Origin: Bacillota bacterium
GTDB taxonomy: Bacteria > Bacillota > Clostridia > Lachnospirales > Lachnospiraceae
Length of the DNA: 64,000 nucleotides
Reading direction: 5' to 3'
NCBI GenBank assembly: GCA_023392615.1
Contig: JAEVYT010000030.1
Location: forward strand, 744,001 to 808,000
The position numbers were made by a program, and so were the translations under genes. Below the pieces are notes generated by a model. The model was given only the letters and a program-made list of their open reading frames with translations, was not told the DNA's origin and did not search any database. Position 1 is the stretch's first letter; each line of letters opens with the position of its first letter. Shown here piece by piece: positions 1 to 8,740 of the stretch.

Positions 1-186
1 TATATTAATATAGTCTCCATGGTTCACTAGTATAGTGGGCCCAGGTGTGCTTCCGTTATACCCCCAGGCTTTAATAAATAATCCGGGCAGAATTTCTTGC
101 TTCACCTCTTCTGCTGTTAACTCAAAGTATTTAACGCCTCGAATGTTATTATATTTTAAAATATCTATATCAGGAGTTATAACCAT
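1..186 (-). CDS. Multicopper oxidase, N-terminal part (runs off the window)
   Basis: The first 62 codons of a minus-strand gene are visible; the rest lies beyond base 1. The translation begins MVITPDIDILKYNN and contains AWGYNGSTPGPTILVNHGD, the first cupredoxin-domain signature of multicopper oxidases (laccase/CotA type), which oxidise phenols, pigments or metal ions with copper centres and oxygen. A strong ribosome site (AGGAGG) precedes the ATG. The copper ligands lie further on and cannot be checked. With a sporulation-type membrane protein next door, a CotA-like spore-coat role is possible, but this is inference. Confidence 0.8.
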   Translation of the reverse strand, partial: MVITPDIDILKYNNIRGVKYFELTAEEVKQEILPGLFIKAWGYNGSTPGPTILVNHGDYINI

Positions 187-378
187 GATATCCTCCTAAG
201 GTGTTACTATACTACTAAAATATGTCTGCGAATTGATATTGTTCAACATAGCATTAGGATTAAATTATGCTTTCGCTATTTATTGGTCGTTTGACTCAAA
301 TAATACGAGGGGAACTTTAAACAATCATGGAACATATGATATCTTGATGTTGCAACTAAGGTATTAAGGTATGTAGTA

Positions 379-1026
379 ATGAATCATCCGGTTTTTATTG
401 TATTTGAATCCATTTTATTTGCAACAGCATTATCAACTGATGCGCTGATTGCAAGTCTAGCTTATGGAAGCAACAAGATAAAAATTCCATTTGTATCCGT
501 TCTGGTTATTGCATTTCTGTGTACCGGAATACTAGCGTGTTCACTTCTTGTTGGTTCTGTACTAAAACCTTTCTTACCTGCTGAAGTTTTGAAAGGAATT
601 TCATTCACAATTCTATTCTTCCTAGGTATCATGAGGCTGTTGGATAATTTGGTGAAGTCATTCATTGATCGATATAGCATCATCAATAAACAAATTAAAT
701 TCAGCATGCTAAACCTCAATTTCATATTAAATATATATGCGGATCCACAGGAAGCAGATATTGACGAATCAAAGGTATTGTCACCGAGAGAGGCATTGTC
801 ACTTGGTATCGCATTATCGATAGATAGTCTGGCAGCAGGTGTCGGTGCAGCAATGGGTAATATTAACGTACTGGTAGTCATATTTTCATCAATTCTATTA
901 AGTATGGGGGCCATTAAATGTGGTGAGATTGTGGGCTATAAATTAAGTGATAAGGTTCCTTTTAATCTCTCCTGGTTAAGCGGCTTCATATTAATCGCTT
1001 TAGCGGTTGTGAGGTTGATTAATTAA
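379..1026 (+). CDS. ytaF: YtaF-like sporulation membrane protein (MntP-related)
   Basis: A 215-residue polytopic membrane protein. Two similar halves carry the paired motifs ALSTDALIASLAYG near residue 18 and ALSIDSLAAGVGAAMG near residue 145, each with a membrane-embedded Asp. This arrangement is typical of the YtaF/MntP superfamily. YtaF proteins are annotated as sporulation membrane proteins; relatives of the MntP branch export manganese. About six hydrophobic segments are visible. Length matches the YtaF family (about 210 residues). The ribosome site is weak. A cation-transport role is inferred, and the substrate cannot be read from the sequence. Confidence 0.8.
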   Translation: MNHPVFIVFESILFATALSTDALIASLAYGSNKIKIPFVSVLVIAFLCTGILACSLLVGSVLKPFLPAEVLKGISFTILFFLGIMRLLDNLVKSFIDRYSIINKQIKFSMLNLNFILNIYADPQEADIDESKVLSPREALSLGIALSIDSLAAGVGAAMGNINVLVVIFSSILLSMGAIKCGEIVGYKLSDKVPFNLSWLSGFILIALAVVRLIN

Positions 1027-1167
1027 GAAGTATTTAAGGGATTATTACGTTCACCGAAGAAGTAATCTTTTCATATAATTAAATGATGGGCTAATGATAG
1101 AGATTCATACACTTTGATTACGCTTATCATAAATACTTTAATTTTCATCATGAAAGGAATGAATAGA

Positions 1168-1731
1168 ATGAGTGAAAATAAAAATGTAATCGGAATACCG
1201 CCCACCATTGTTGACATTACTAGCCCTGGCTATAATGCGTTGGAAGGGCGCTATTTTATCGCTCAAACCGGTGAACTAGAGTTCGGTTTTTGCGAGGATG
1301 CCTGGGGTGGATTGATTAATCCACATCAATCAGGTGTAAATCTATATTTTGATATATTCACTATAACAAATTTTTCTGAAACCAGTTATACAGCCGAGAT
1401 ATGGCTTAATGCACCGGCACCAAGGGATTCTTTGGTTTCCACAACTGTTACACCGTCCAACCAGTCAATTAAGCCACCACCAAAACCAATTGTATTTATG
1501 AAATATTCGGACAGGATACAAAAACCTTTGTCGGAAGGTGTTAATATATTTGATCGTATCGTAGCACCAAATTCAACATTAGTAAGTGATTCTCATCAAG
1601 GTTCCATAATTATTGGCCCTGGAGGGACGTTCTCGATATTGCTGAAATCACCTGGTGATGAAAAAATAACTGGAACAATTGTATTAACTTGGTGGGAAGA
1701 GAAAATTCCTTCTTACTGCTATACACGATAA
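1168..1731 (+). CDS. DUF6143-type protein, first copy
   Basis: A 187-residue protein without signal peptide or membrane segment. It shares with the next gene the pattern GRYF/GKYF, then a QT, an F-rich stretch, AWGGLINP, SGVN and TITNFS/TISNFS, and a C-terminal WWEE/YWEE. I recognise this as the DUF6143 type, known mainly from spore-forming Firmicutes and of unknown function. The in-frame TTG 54 bases upstream has no ribosome site, so I chose the ATG preceded by AAAGGA. The two copies are close and probably cotranscribed. A structural spore-surface role is a guess based on neighbours. Confidence 0.7.
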   Translation: MSENKNVIGIPPTIVDITSPGYNALEGRYFIAQTGELEFGFCEDAWGGLINPHQSGVNLYFDIFTITNFSETSYTAEIWLNAPAPRDSLVSTTVTPSNQSIKPPPKPIVFMKYSDRIQKPLSEGVNIFDRIVAPNSTLVSDSHQGSIIIGPGGTFSILLKSPGDEKITGTIVLTWWEEKIPSYCYTR

Positions 1732-1742
1732 GGAGGAGAATT

Positions 1743-2306
1743 ATGAGCAGAATATATCTCCATAATGAAAAAAATCCTCCGGAGGTTATAGTAATGCCGG
1801 AGAATGTGTATCAATCAAGTATAGGTAAGTACTTTCTTGGACAAACAAAAAGCATCTTTTTTGATCCGAACTCCTATGCGTGGGGTGGGTTAATAAATCC
1901 AAACGGATCTGGTGTGAATATGTTCTTGAATGCGTATACGATATCGAATTTTTCCTCAGAACCGATAACAGCACAAGGATGGTTAAGTGCAAATTTGCCT
2001 GGAAGGGCGATTACTTCACAGCTGGTTGCAGCAGGAAATCAGGCAATCTGTCCTCCCTCTTATCCTAAAGTATTAATTCAGAGTGTCAGTAACACGGATC
2101 GTACACCACAGGGAGGAACCTATACCTTTGTTAGACGGGTAGAACCCAGTCAAACACTTACGAAACATGATTTTCAAGGAATGTATATTATACCGCCCGG
2201 AAGCTCTTTTGTGTTATTCTTTTTACCTTCCAATATATCAGAAATCGAAGTGAAGATTGCCTTTGGATATTGGGAAGAGCCAAATAACACTAAGAATATG
2301 CCTTAA
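1743..2306 (+). CDS. DUF6143-type protein, second copy
   Basis: A 187-residue paralogue of the preceding gene, starting 11 bases after its stop and preceded by AAGGAGGAGAATT, a near-ideal ribosome site. The conserved block includes YAWGGLINPNGSGVN and TISNFS, followed by a proline-rich middle and a C-terminal FGYWEEP. Identity to its partner is moderate by eye, so the duplication is old. The last 17 bases overlap the end of the convergent aminotransferase gene. Function is unknown. Confidence 0.7.
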   Translation: MSRIYLHNEKNPPEVIVMPENVYQSSIGKYFLGQTKSIFFDPNSYAWGGLINPNGSGVNMFLNAYTISNFSSEPITAQGWLSANLPGRAITSQLVAAGNQAICPPSYPKVLIQSVSNTDRTPQGGTYTFVRRVEPSQTLTKHDFQGMYIIPPGSSFVLFFLPSNISEIEVKIAFGYWEEPNNTKNMP

Positions 2307-3414
2307 TTACAATATCTACAATACGTTCTAAATCCCGATCTGTCATCTTGGTATCACTAGGTAAGCATAATCCTTTGTTATATATATCGTCTGATATCCC
2401 ATTGCCAATATAATCATATTTTTGAAAGAATGGTTGTAAATGCATTGGTTTCCAGATGGGTCGGGATTCAATTTGATCAGCTTTGAGAGCATTGATGATA
2501 TTAGTCGGAGTCATCAGGCCTCGTAGTTTGATACAACTTAACCAGCAGTTTTGATCTGATTCTTCATTACTTGGCATCATCTGAATATCGTTAATTCCCT
2601 TGAAGCTTTCTTTGTAATAATTATAAATATATTTTTTTTGATGAATCCTTTCTGCTAAGACGGGCAGTTGACCTCTGCCAATTCCAGCTATGATATTGCT
2701 CATGCGGTAATTATATCCTAGTTCATGATGTTCATAATAAGGTACCGGTTCTCGAGATTGTGTTGACCAAAATCGTACCTTTTGAATTCTTTCCTTATGA
2801 TTTGAGACTAACATTCCGCCTCCTGATGTGGTGATTATCTTGTTACCATTAAACGAATAGGTACCATAGTCACCAAAGGTTCCGGTATATTTTCCTTTGT
2901 ATAAGCTGCCCAAACTTTCAGCAGCATCTTCAATTAAGATGGTGTTGTATTTGCGACATATATTAACTAATTCTTCAATCTCAGCCGGTATCCCGTATAA
3001 ATGAACGATGATCACTGCTTTTGGTTTGATGCCCAGTAATAAGTATTTTTTGAATGCTTCTTCCAAAAGTTGTGGATCCATATTCCAGGTTTTATCATCA
3101 CTATCTATAAAAACAGGAGTAGCCTTCTGATAAATAATCGGATTTGCAGAGGCAGAGAATGTGAGGGACTGACAGAATACAACGTCTCCCTCTCCTACCT
3201 CTGCTGCTTTTAATGCCATATGAATGGCTGAGGTGCCGGAATTGAGTGCAACAGCTGCCTTTGTACCGATTAACGAACAGATATCATCTTCAAAGCATGT
3301 TACATTTAATCCTAGCGGTGCGATCCAATTCGTACGAAAGGCCTCCTCAATGTATTTCTTTTCATAACCTTCCTCACTCATATGTGGGGAGGTCAGATAT
3401 ATTTTTTTATTCAT
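2290..3414 (-). CDS. DegT/DnrJ/EryC1/StrS-family sugar aminotransferase (EpsN/PglE-like)
   Basis: A 374-residue PLP-dependent aminotransferase that transfers an amino group to a 4-keto nucleotide sugar. The lysine expected to bind PLP is K192 in SFNGNKIITTSGGGM; the cofactor-binding Asp is in IEDAAES near residue 163, and LNSGTSA near 58-64 binds the phosphate. It follows the dehydratase gene by 11 bases, so the two are probably one operon. The pair would turn UDP-GlcNAc into UDP-4-amino-4,6-dideoxy-GlcNAc, as EpsC/EpsN or PglF/PglE do. No acetyltransferase or glycosyltransferase is adjacent. Confidence 0.88.
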   Translation of the reverse strand: MNKKIYLTSPHMSEEGYEKKYIEEAFRTNWIAPLGLNVTCFEDDICSLIGTKAAVALNSGTSAIHMALKAAEVGEGDVVFCQSLTFSASANPIIYQKATPVFIDSDDKTWNMDPQLLEEAFKKYLLLGIKPKAVIIVHLYGIPAEIEELVNICRKYNTILIEDAAESLGSLYKGKYTGTFGDYGTYSFNGNKIITTSGGGMLVSNHKERIQKVRFWSTQSREPVPYYEHHELGYNYRMSNIIAGIGRGQLPVLAERIHQKKYIYNYYKESFKGINDIQMMPSNEESDQNCWLSCIKLRGLMTPTNIINALKADQIESRPIWKPMHLQPFFQKYDYIGNGISDDIYNKGLCLPSDTKMTDRDLERIVDIVIKAYS

Positions 3415-3425
3415 TATGATTCACC

Positions 3426-5297
3426 TTAATTCCTTATATCATAATTGTTATTCACCTCTTCGGGGCTCTTATAGGTTGGAACTACTTGTTTTAATGCTTC
3501 AACAATTTGTTTTCTATCGTTTGTTTTTAAAGCACCGGACAATATTTTAAGGCTTTTATCCAGTTCATCATGACTCAACTCATCTTGTTGTTCGATATAT
3601 ATCTTTTGATTTGTCGTACGGACTAGATTGTCACCTTTAGTTAAGAGTTCCTCATACAATTTTTCTCCGGGACGAAGACCAATTTCAACAATCGGTATAT
3701 CAACATATGGCACGTATCCGGATAATTGGATCAGATTTTCTGCTAGATCAATTATCTTAACTTGTTCTCCCATATCAAGTACATAGATTTCTGAACTATT
3801 TGCAATAGCACCAGCCTGTAATACAAGTTCAGTAGCTTCGTTGATAGTCATAAAAAAACGAACGATACGCTTATCTGTAATCGTGACTGGTCCACCCTGT
3901 GCAATTTGCTTCTGAAACAAAGGAATAACAGAGCCATTTGAGCCTAGTACATTTCCAAAACGAACAGCAACGAATTCAGTTTCACTGTTGTTTTTTTTGC
4001 TTTGGAGAATCATCTCACAGAATCTCTTACTTGCCCCCATAACACTGGTGGGGTTAACTGCTTTATCTGTTGAGATAAGAACGAATTTATCGACATGACA
4101 GCGCTCTGCTGCTTGAACCACATTATATGTCCCAAATATATTATTTAAAATCGCTTCTTCAGGACATTCCTCCATTAGCGGGACATGCTTATGAGCTGCG
4201 GCATGGAATATAATATTAGGCCGATAGTGCTCGACTAGCTGATTGATTTTAGCTTTATCACGAATGGAGGCAATCTCGATCTTTAAATCCAGATTATCGC
4301 CATGGTATTTAATTAATTCTTGTTGAATTTCATAAGCATTGTTTTCGTATATATCTAGAATTATTAATTGTTTAACAGATGCATTGGAGATTTGCCTACA
4401 TAGCTCAGAACCGATGGAACCGCCTCCTCCGGTAACCATTATAATCTTGTTAGATAAAAACTCCCTTATTTCATCACCTGTAAGGTTAACCGGTTCTCTA
4501 TCTAGTAGTTCTTCCGTGTTGATATCACGTATTCTTCTTAATAATGATCCATGTGTTTTGCTTTGAAGGATGGCTAAAGTATTTGGTAAGATCTGAATTT
4601 TATAGGGAAGCTTAGAGCATAGGTTTAAGATTTCTCGTTGACGATTCGCTGACATAGATGGAATTGCAATAATAATCTCTTTGACATTAGTATCCTGTAA
4701 AAGATTTTCTAAATTAGATATCGGGCCTTTTACTTCAATTTTGTGAATTTTTTTACTGATTTTTAAATGGTCATCGTCAACGAAAAAAAGTACTTTATAT
4801 TTGTTGTTCGGATTGCTTTCAATCTCTTCGTATAATTTGACTCCGGCATCCCCTGCTCCAATTATTACAATTGGAAGTAAAGATTTGTTACATGCTTTAT
4901 GGCTGCAGTAAATATAATGACGATAACACAATCTCATAAAGAGCATTCCTAAAAGGGATATCGTTAGGGTAGAAATGGCGGTAATAATCGGTACAACGCT
5001 ATTTAAAAGGACATAATCAATAATAATATAAATGATAAAACCTACCGCGCCCCCTAAAAGCATAGTCAAATATTCTTTAGAACGGGCGTATCTCCATATA
5101 ATACGATAGGTTCCAAACAAACACTGCATCACAGTAAGAATAACAATGAATATGGCTATATGAGGTAACAAATACGTATATCTAAATTCATCAACTCTAT
5201 ATATATGAAACATAATAAAATATGTGGAATTAATTGTCGTGATAATAATGCTGATATCCAGCAGGAATAATATCATTTTTCGATACAAACGGAACAT
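3426..5297 (-). CDS. Membrane-bound UDP-sugar 4,6-dehydratase (CapD/PglF/EpsC family)
   Basis: A 623-residue protein. Four membrane segments occupy about residues 8-125, followed by a first Rossmann domain (VIIGAGDAGVK, 143-153) and a second, catalytic SDR domain with TGGGGSIGS at 289-297. The active-site block STDKA (409-413) and MGASK (M420, K424) shows the Met-for-Tyr replacement typical of this inverting/retaining 4,6-dehydratase group. It would make a UDP-4-keto-6-deoxy-HexNAc at the cytoplasmic face of the membrane. A GGAGGGGG ribosome site precedes the start. It is first in a two-gene operon with the aminotransferase. Confidence 0.9.
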   Translation of the reverse strand: MFRLYRKMILFLLDISIIITTINSTYFIMFHIYRVDEFRYTYLLPHIAIFIVILTVMQCLFGTYRIIWRYARSKEYLTMLLGGAVGFIIYIIIDYVLLNSVVPIITAISTLTISLLGMLFMRLCYRHYIYCSHKACNKSLLPIVIIGAGDAGVKLYEEIESNPNNKYKVLFFVDDDHLKISKKIHKIEVKGPISNLENLLQDTNVKEIIIAIPSMSANRQREILNLCSKLPYKIQILPNTLAILQSKTHGSLLRRIRDINTEELLDREPVNLTGDEIREFLSNKIIMVTGGGGSIGSELCRQISNASVKQLIILDIYENNAYEIQQELIKYHGDNLDLKIEIASIRDKAKINQLVEHYRPNIIFHAAAHKHVPLMEECPEEAILNNIFGTYNVVQAAERCHVDKFVLISTDKAVNPTSVMGASKRFCEMILQSKKNNSETEFVAVRFGNVLGSNGSVIPLFQKQIAQGGPVTITDKRIVRFFMTINEATELVLQAGAIANSSEIYVLDMGEQVKIIDLAENLIQLSGYVPYVDIPIVEIGLRPGEKLYEELLTKGDNLVRTTNQKIYIEQQDELSHDELDKSLKILSGALKTNDRKQIVEALKQVVPTYKSPEEVNNNYDIRN

Positions 5298-5555
5298 CTA
5301 CTGCCCCCTCCTATACCTAATGTGATTCATATTTTTACAAAATCACAATTTTAATACGCAATAACTTGTCGTTTTATGATTATACTTAGTTTAATATATT
5401 CTTACGTGCACATTATTGTACCTATGTTTATGAAATGATTTTCGGAAGGATTTGTTCGACAAAGTATAAGATGTTGTTGCCTGATAAAGGTAAATTTGTT
5501 AAAATGTACTATGTCACAAGATTTGGTGTGTCAAACGAACCTCGGAGGTCTGAAG

Positions 5556-6251
5556 ATGAAATTAAGATATAAAAAAGCAATCTTATTATCCTTATTAAGT
5601 ACATTGGGAATGGGGATATTAACGCTATCTGTTAACCCGAATCATTCTCAAAATGTCAGTACGGTAGCTTCTCAGGATAAATCAAATGAAGCTGGTAAAA
5701 ATCAAGAAGAATTAACGCCATCTCCGACCGTATCTGAGTTGCCGGCACAGTTGCCTGTATTCAGTTTTGAAAAAGATGGGAATGCGGAAATTACAGAATT
5801 AATCAATAAGTATTACAAGGCTAAGCTTCATTGTGACCGTGACTCTATCAAATCATTATTAACAGACACCTCCCAGGTGGCATCGCAGCAACAATTAAAA
5901 AAGAATATAAGTTTCATAGAAGGTTATAAAGATATCAAGTGCTATGTAAAAAAGAGTTTTAGGAATAACGAATATATTGTTTTTGTATATCAAAATATTA
6001 AGTTTTATAATATAAATACCACTGCTCCGGCTTTAGATGAGTTTTACGTTGTTAAGGATTTATCGGGTAAGATGAAGATATTTTCGGATGATTTTGATGA
6101 AAAGACGAAGCAGTACTACCGAGACCGTATTAATGATGAGGATGTAGTTAAGCTGATAAAAGAGACAAATAATAAAATTACAAACGCTAGAAAAAAGGAC
6201 AAAAAATTTAAAGAGTTTTATGACGGATTTACAAAGAAAAAATCCTCTTGA
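5556..6251 (+). CDS. Secreted or membrane-anchored protein of unknown function
   Basis: A 232-residue protein starting at the ATG behind CGGAGG; an upstream in-frame start lacks a ribosome site. The N-terminus (MKLRYKKAILLSLLSTLGMG) is a signal peptide or anchor, followed by a Ser/Thr/Pro-rich linker of about 45 residues. The globular part, from about residue 70, resembles in length and pattern the small NTF2-like domains of Firmicute exported proteins (ELINKYYKAKLHCDRDSIKSL), and the tail is very Lys-rich. Those features are seen; the fold is inferred. No lipobox is present. Confidence 0.65.
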   Translation: MKLRYKKAILLSLLSTLGMGILTLSVNPNHSQNVSTVASQDKSNEAGKNQEELTPSPTVSELPAQLPVFSFEKDGNAEITELINKYYKAKLHCDRDSIKSLLTDTSQVASQQQLKKNISFIEGYKDIKCYVKKSFRNNEYIVFVYQNIKFYNINTTAPALDEFYVVKDLSGKMKIFSDDFDEKTKQYYRDRINDEDVVKLIKETNNKITNARKKDKKFKEFYDGFTKKKSS

Positions 6252-6279
6252 TATATGATATTAAATTAAATAATAATAT

Positions 6280-6348
6280 AAGGCTGTTGTGAAATAAATA
6301 CTTTGCTGAGAATATATTCTTACACATTATTTGTTTCACAACAGCCTT
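6280..6348. terminator. Long hairpin with a perfect 15-bp stem
   Basis: AAGGCTGTTGTGAAA pairs perfectly with TTTCACAACAGCCTT across a 39-base loop, and four Ts follow the right arm. It lies just after the secreted-protein gene and probably ends its transcript. The sequence resembles other hairpins in this window (see findings). Confidence 0.7.
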
Positions 6349-6453
6349 TTAAATTTAATCATTGTTACATTTTTTCTTATAATAATGGCTTATATATTTA
6401 AAAACAAGGAATATACATTATGTAAGGGAACTCTATATTGGGAGGGATTAGAC

Positions 6454-6936
6454 TTGGAAGAAGATAATTCGAAATTTCATACGGTACGTGGGTATCAATT
6501 GATGGAACAGAATAAGAAGCTCTTAACCCCATCTATGGAGGATTATTTGGAAATGATTTATCGTAATAGCTTATCGGAGGGGTTTTTACGTATTACCACC
6601 CTATCTGAGTTGCTCAATGTGTCAGCACCTTCAGCAACAAATATGGTGCAAAAGTTAAGTTTAGCAGGGCTTTTGGACTATAAAAAGCATGGAATTATCC
6701 GCTTGTCAGAGAATGGGAAGGACATTGGTAAATTTCTGCTACAACGTCATGAAATCATAGAAGAATTTTTGAAAAATCTTGATGTTAAGGACAATTTACT
6801 TATCGAAACAGAGTTGATTGAACATGTTATATCACCCTCCACTCTACAACGCTTAAGTCTATTTAATCAATTTGTACAAAGTAATCCAGAAGTACTTGAA
6901 AAATATAATCAGTTTTCGCATTATCATATCGGTTGA
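6454..6936 (+). CDS. mntR: MntR-like DtxR-family manganese-responsive repressor
   Basis: About 161 residues from a TTG start chosen because GGGAGGG sits 7 bases upstream; an ATG 48 bases later lacks such a site. The N-terminal winged helix contains STLSELLNV-type and SAPSATNMVQKL elements. Residues matching the Bacillus subtilis MntR metal ligands are all present: D30 and E33 in MEDYLE, H99 in QRHEIIEEF, and E120, E123 and H124 in ETELIEH. The SH3-like domain of DtxR is absent, as in MntR. It is followed by an Nramp transporter gene, supporting manganese-dependent repression of uptake. Confidence 0.87.
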   Translation: MEEDNSKFHTVRGYQLMEQNKKLLTPSMEDYLEMIYRNSLSEGFLRITTLSELLNVSAPSATNMVQKLSLAGLLDYKKHGIIRLSENGKDIGKFLLQRHEIIEEFLKNLDVKDNLLIETELIEHVISPSTLQRLSLFNQFVQSNPEVLEKYNQFSHYHIG

Positions 6937-6988
6937 ACGATAGCTGTAACATAATTAACCTTTCTGTCATATTGTGAGTTAGAGACTT

Positions 6989-7008
6989 GATTTAGGCTGG
7001 GCTAAATC
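6989..7008. promoter_or_regulatory. Candidate MntR operator upstream of mntH
   Basis: The dyad GATTTAG, six bases, CTAAATC lies 49 bases before the mntH start codon. Its size and AT-rich palindromic form fit a DtxR/MntR-family site. It is the only clear dyad in this 120-base gap. Binding by the neighbouring MntR is inferred. Confidence 0.45.
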
Positions 7009-7056
7009 TCTTAGTACATAATTCTATTCAATATGATAATAAAGAGGTGTAAATAG

Positions 7057-8364
7057 ATGTTAGATGAGAACTACGCTCAACCTATCTGCCCAGTAACAGA
7101 TGAGGGAGTTATTCAAAAAGGAAATTCAAAGCATGGATTTGGCCCATTCTATAGATTGCAATCATTATTAAAATTTTTAGGGCCTGCCTTCATAGTTAGT
7201 GTAGCCTACATTGATCCAGGAAACTTTGCAACAAATATTAGTGGAGGCTCAAAATTCAATTATACTCTGTTATGGGTTATCTTATGGAGCAATTTGATGG
7301 CTATCTTCTTGCAGATTATGTCTGCTAAGCTTGGTATTGCAACGGGTCAATCATTACCTATGATGTGTGGTAAAGTGTTTTCAAGAAAAACGAATTGGTG
7401 TTTTTGGATAGTAGCTGAGCTTGGAGCTATGGCAACAAATCTCGCTGAATTTCTAGGCGGAACCCTTGGTTTTTATCTCTTATTTCATATCCCTATGGTT
7501 TATGCAGGGCTTATTACAGCAATTCTAACCTTTATCATTGTATATGTTGGGAAGTATGGCCAACGTATTGTCGAGATTATTATATCAATTCTTGTCGCTG
7601 TAATATGCGTCGCTTATTCTGTAGAATTACTATTATCAAAACCAGAATGGTCTCAGGTAGGTCTTCATGTATTACTCCCCTCTTTGCCAAACGGAGAAGC
7701 AGTATTAATCGCAGTCGGTATGTTGGGTGCAACCGTAATGCCCCATGTAATCTATCTTCATTCCAGCCTGGTGCAAGAAAGAAATATTGGATTATCAATC
7801 CAACAAAAAATGAAACACCTTAAAATGGAACGATTTGATATTATCATTGCAATGAACATTGCATTTGTTATCAATGCATCCATGGTAATTGTCTCTGCAG
7901 CAGTATTTTATAGAAATGGTCTTGCAATTACTTCGATTGAGCAGGCAAAAGAAACACTAACACCATTATTAGGAGCGGCCTCAGGGGCGGCTTTTGCAAT
8001 CGCATTGATTTCATCGGGTCTGTCCTCTTCTGCCGTCGGAACGATGGCGGGTCAAACAATTATGCAAGGCTTCGTTGGACTTAAGATCAAGGACAATATT
8101 ACCAGACTGGTCACGATGCTACCTGGTATGGTAATTATAATAATCGGAGTAAATCCAATAAACGCCCTTGTCTTTAGTCAGGTAATACTAAGCTTTATTC
8201 TCCCTGTAGCGATTATTCCTATGTTGATTATTACTAATCGCAAAGATTTAATGGGAGAGCTTAAAAACAAGAGGATTACCAATATTGCAGGCTGGCTTAT
8301 ATCTTCGGTCATTATCGGCGTCAATGCTCTCTTGCTCTATTTGACATTTACCGGGAATGTATAA
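7057..8364 (+). CDS. mntH: Nramp-family divalent metal transporter
   Basis: A 435-residue integral membrane protein with about 11 hydrophobic segments. The metal-binding signatures are intact: DPGN in TM1 (YIDPGNFATNISGG) and MPH in TM6 (ATVMPHVIYLHSSL). The Met in MPH favours Mn2+/Fe2+ over Mg2+ or Ca2+. It imports metal with protons across the cytoplasmic membrane. An AAGAGGTG ribosome site precedes the start. Placement directly behind an MntR homologue makes manganese the likely substrate. The L,D-transpeptidase gene follows after 15 bases and may be cotranscribed. Confidence 0.92.
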   Translation: MLDENYAQPICPVTDEGVIQKGNSKHGFGPFYRLQSLLKFLGPAFIVSVAYIDPGNFATNISGGSKFNYTLLWVILWSNLMAIFLQIMSAKLGIATGQSLPMMCGKVFSRKTNWCFWIVAELGAMATNLAEFLGGTLGFYLLFHIPMVYAGLITAILTFIIVYVGKYGQRIVEIIISILVAVICVAYSVELLLSKPEWSQVGLHVLLPSLPNGEAVLIAVGMLGATVMPHVIYLHSSLVQERNIGLSIQQKMKHLKMERFDIIIAMNIAFVINASMVIVSAAVFYRNGLAITSIEQAKETLTPLLGAASGAAFAIALISSGLSSSAVGTMAGQTIMQGFVGLKIKDNITRLVTMLPGMVIIIIGVNPINALVFSQVILSFILPVAIIPMLIITNRKDLMGELKNKRITNIAGWLISSVIIGVNALLLYLTFTGNV

Positions 8365-8379
8365 ATGAGGTGACAAAGA

Positions 8380-8721
8380 ATGAATCCATATTCGGTTTTG
8401 ATTAATCTTGGAACGCACGCACTAACACTATTGAAAGATGGTCAATATATAAAAAGATATCCGGTAGCTATCGGAAAATCTTCTACTCCGACACCTACCG
8501 GTAATTATAAAATTGTTAATAAGCTTATGAATCCGGGAGGCCCCTACGGTGTCCGCTGGATGGGTCTTAATATACCCTATGGTGGGTATGGAATCCATGG
8601 TACGAATGATCCGAGTTCTATTGGTAAAAGTGTATCGCATGGTTGTGTTCGTTTGAACAACAAAGATGTGATTGAATTGTATCATTTACTACCTATCGGA
8701 ACATCGGTTACGATTGAGTGA
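8380..8721 (+). CDS. Short L,D-transpeptidase (YkuD domain)
   Basis: A 113-residue protein that is essentially only the YkuD catalytic domain. The signature IHGTND (H73) and SVSHGCVRL (catalytic C89) is complete. Such enzymes form 3-3 peptidoglycan crosslinks or attach proteins to the wall. No signal peptide or membrane anchor is present, so export is not explained by the sequence. A GAGGTGACAAAG ribosome site precedes the ATG. Closeness to mntH suggests shared transcription. The 3' end faces the amidase gene. Confidence 0.85.
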   Translation: MNPYSVLINLGTHALTLLKDGQYIKRYPVAIGKSSTPTPTGNYKIVNKLMNPGGPYGVRWMGLNIPYGGYGIHGTNDPSSIGKSVSHGCVRLNNKDVIELYHLLPIGTSVTIE

Positions 8722-8740
8722 TGAATAAATATATATTGAA

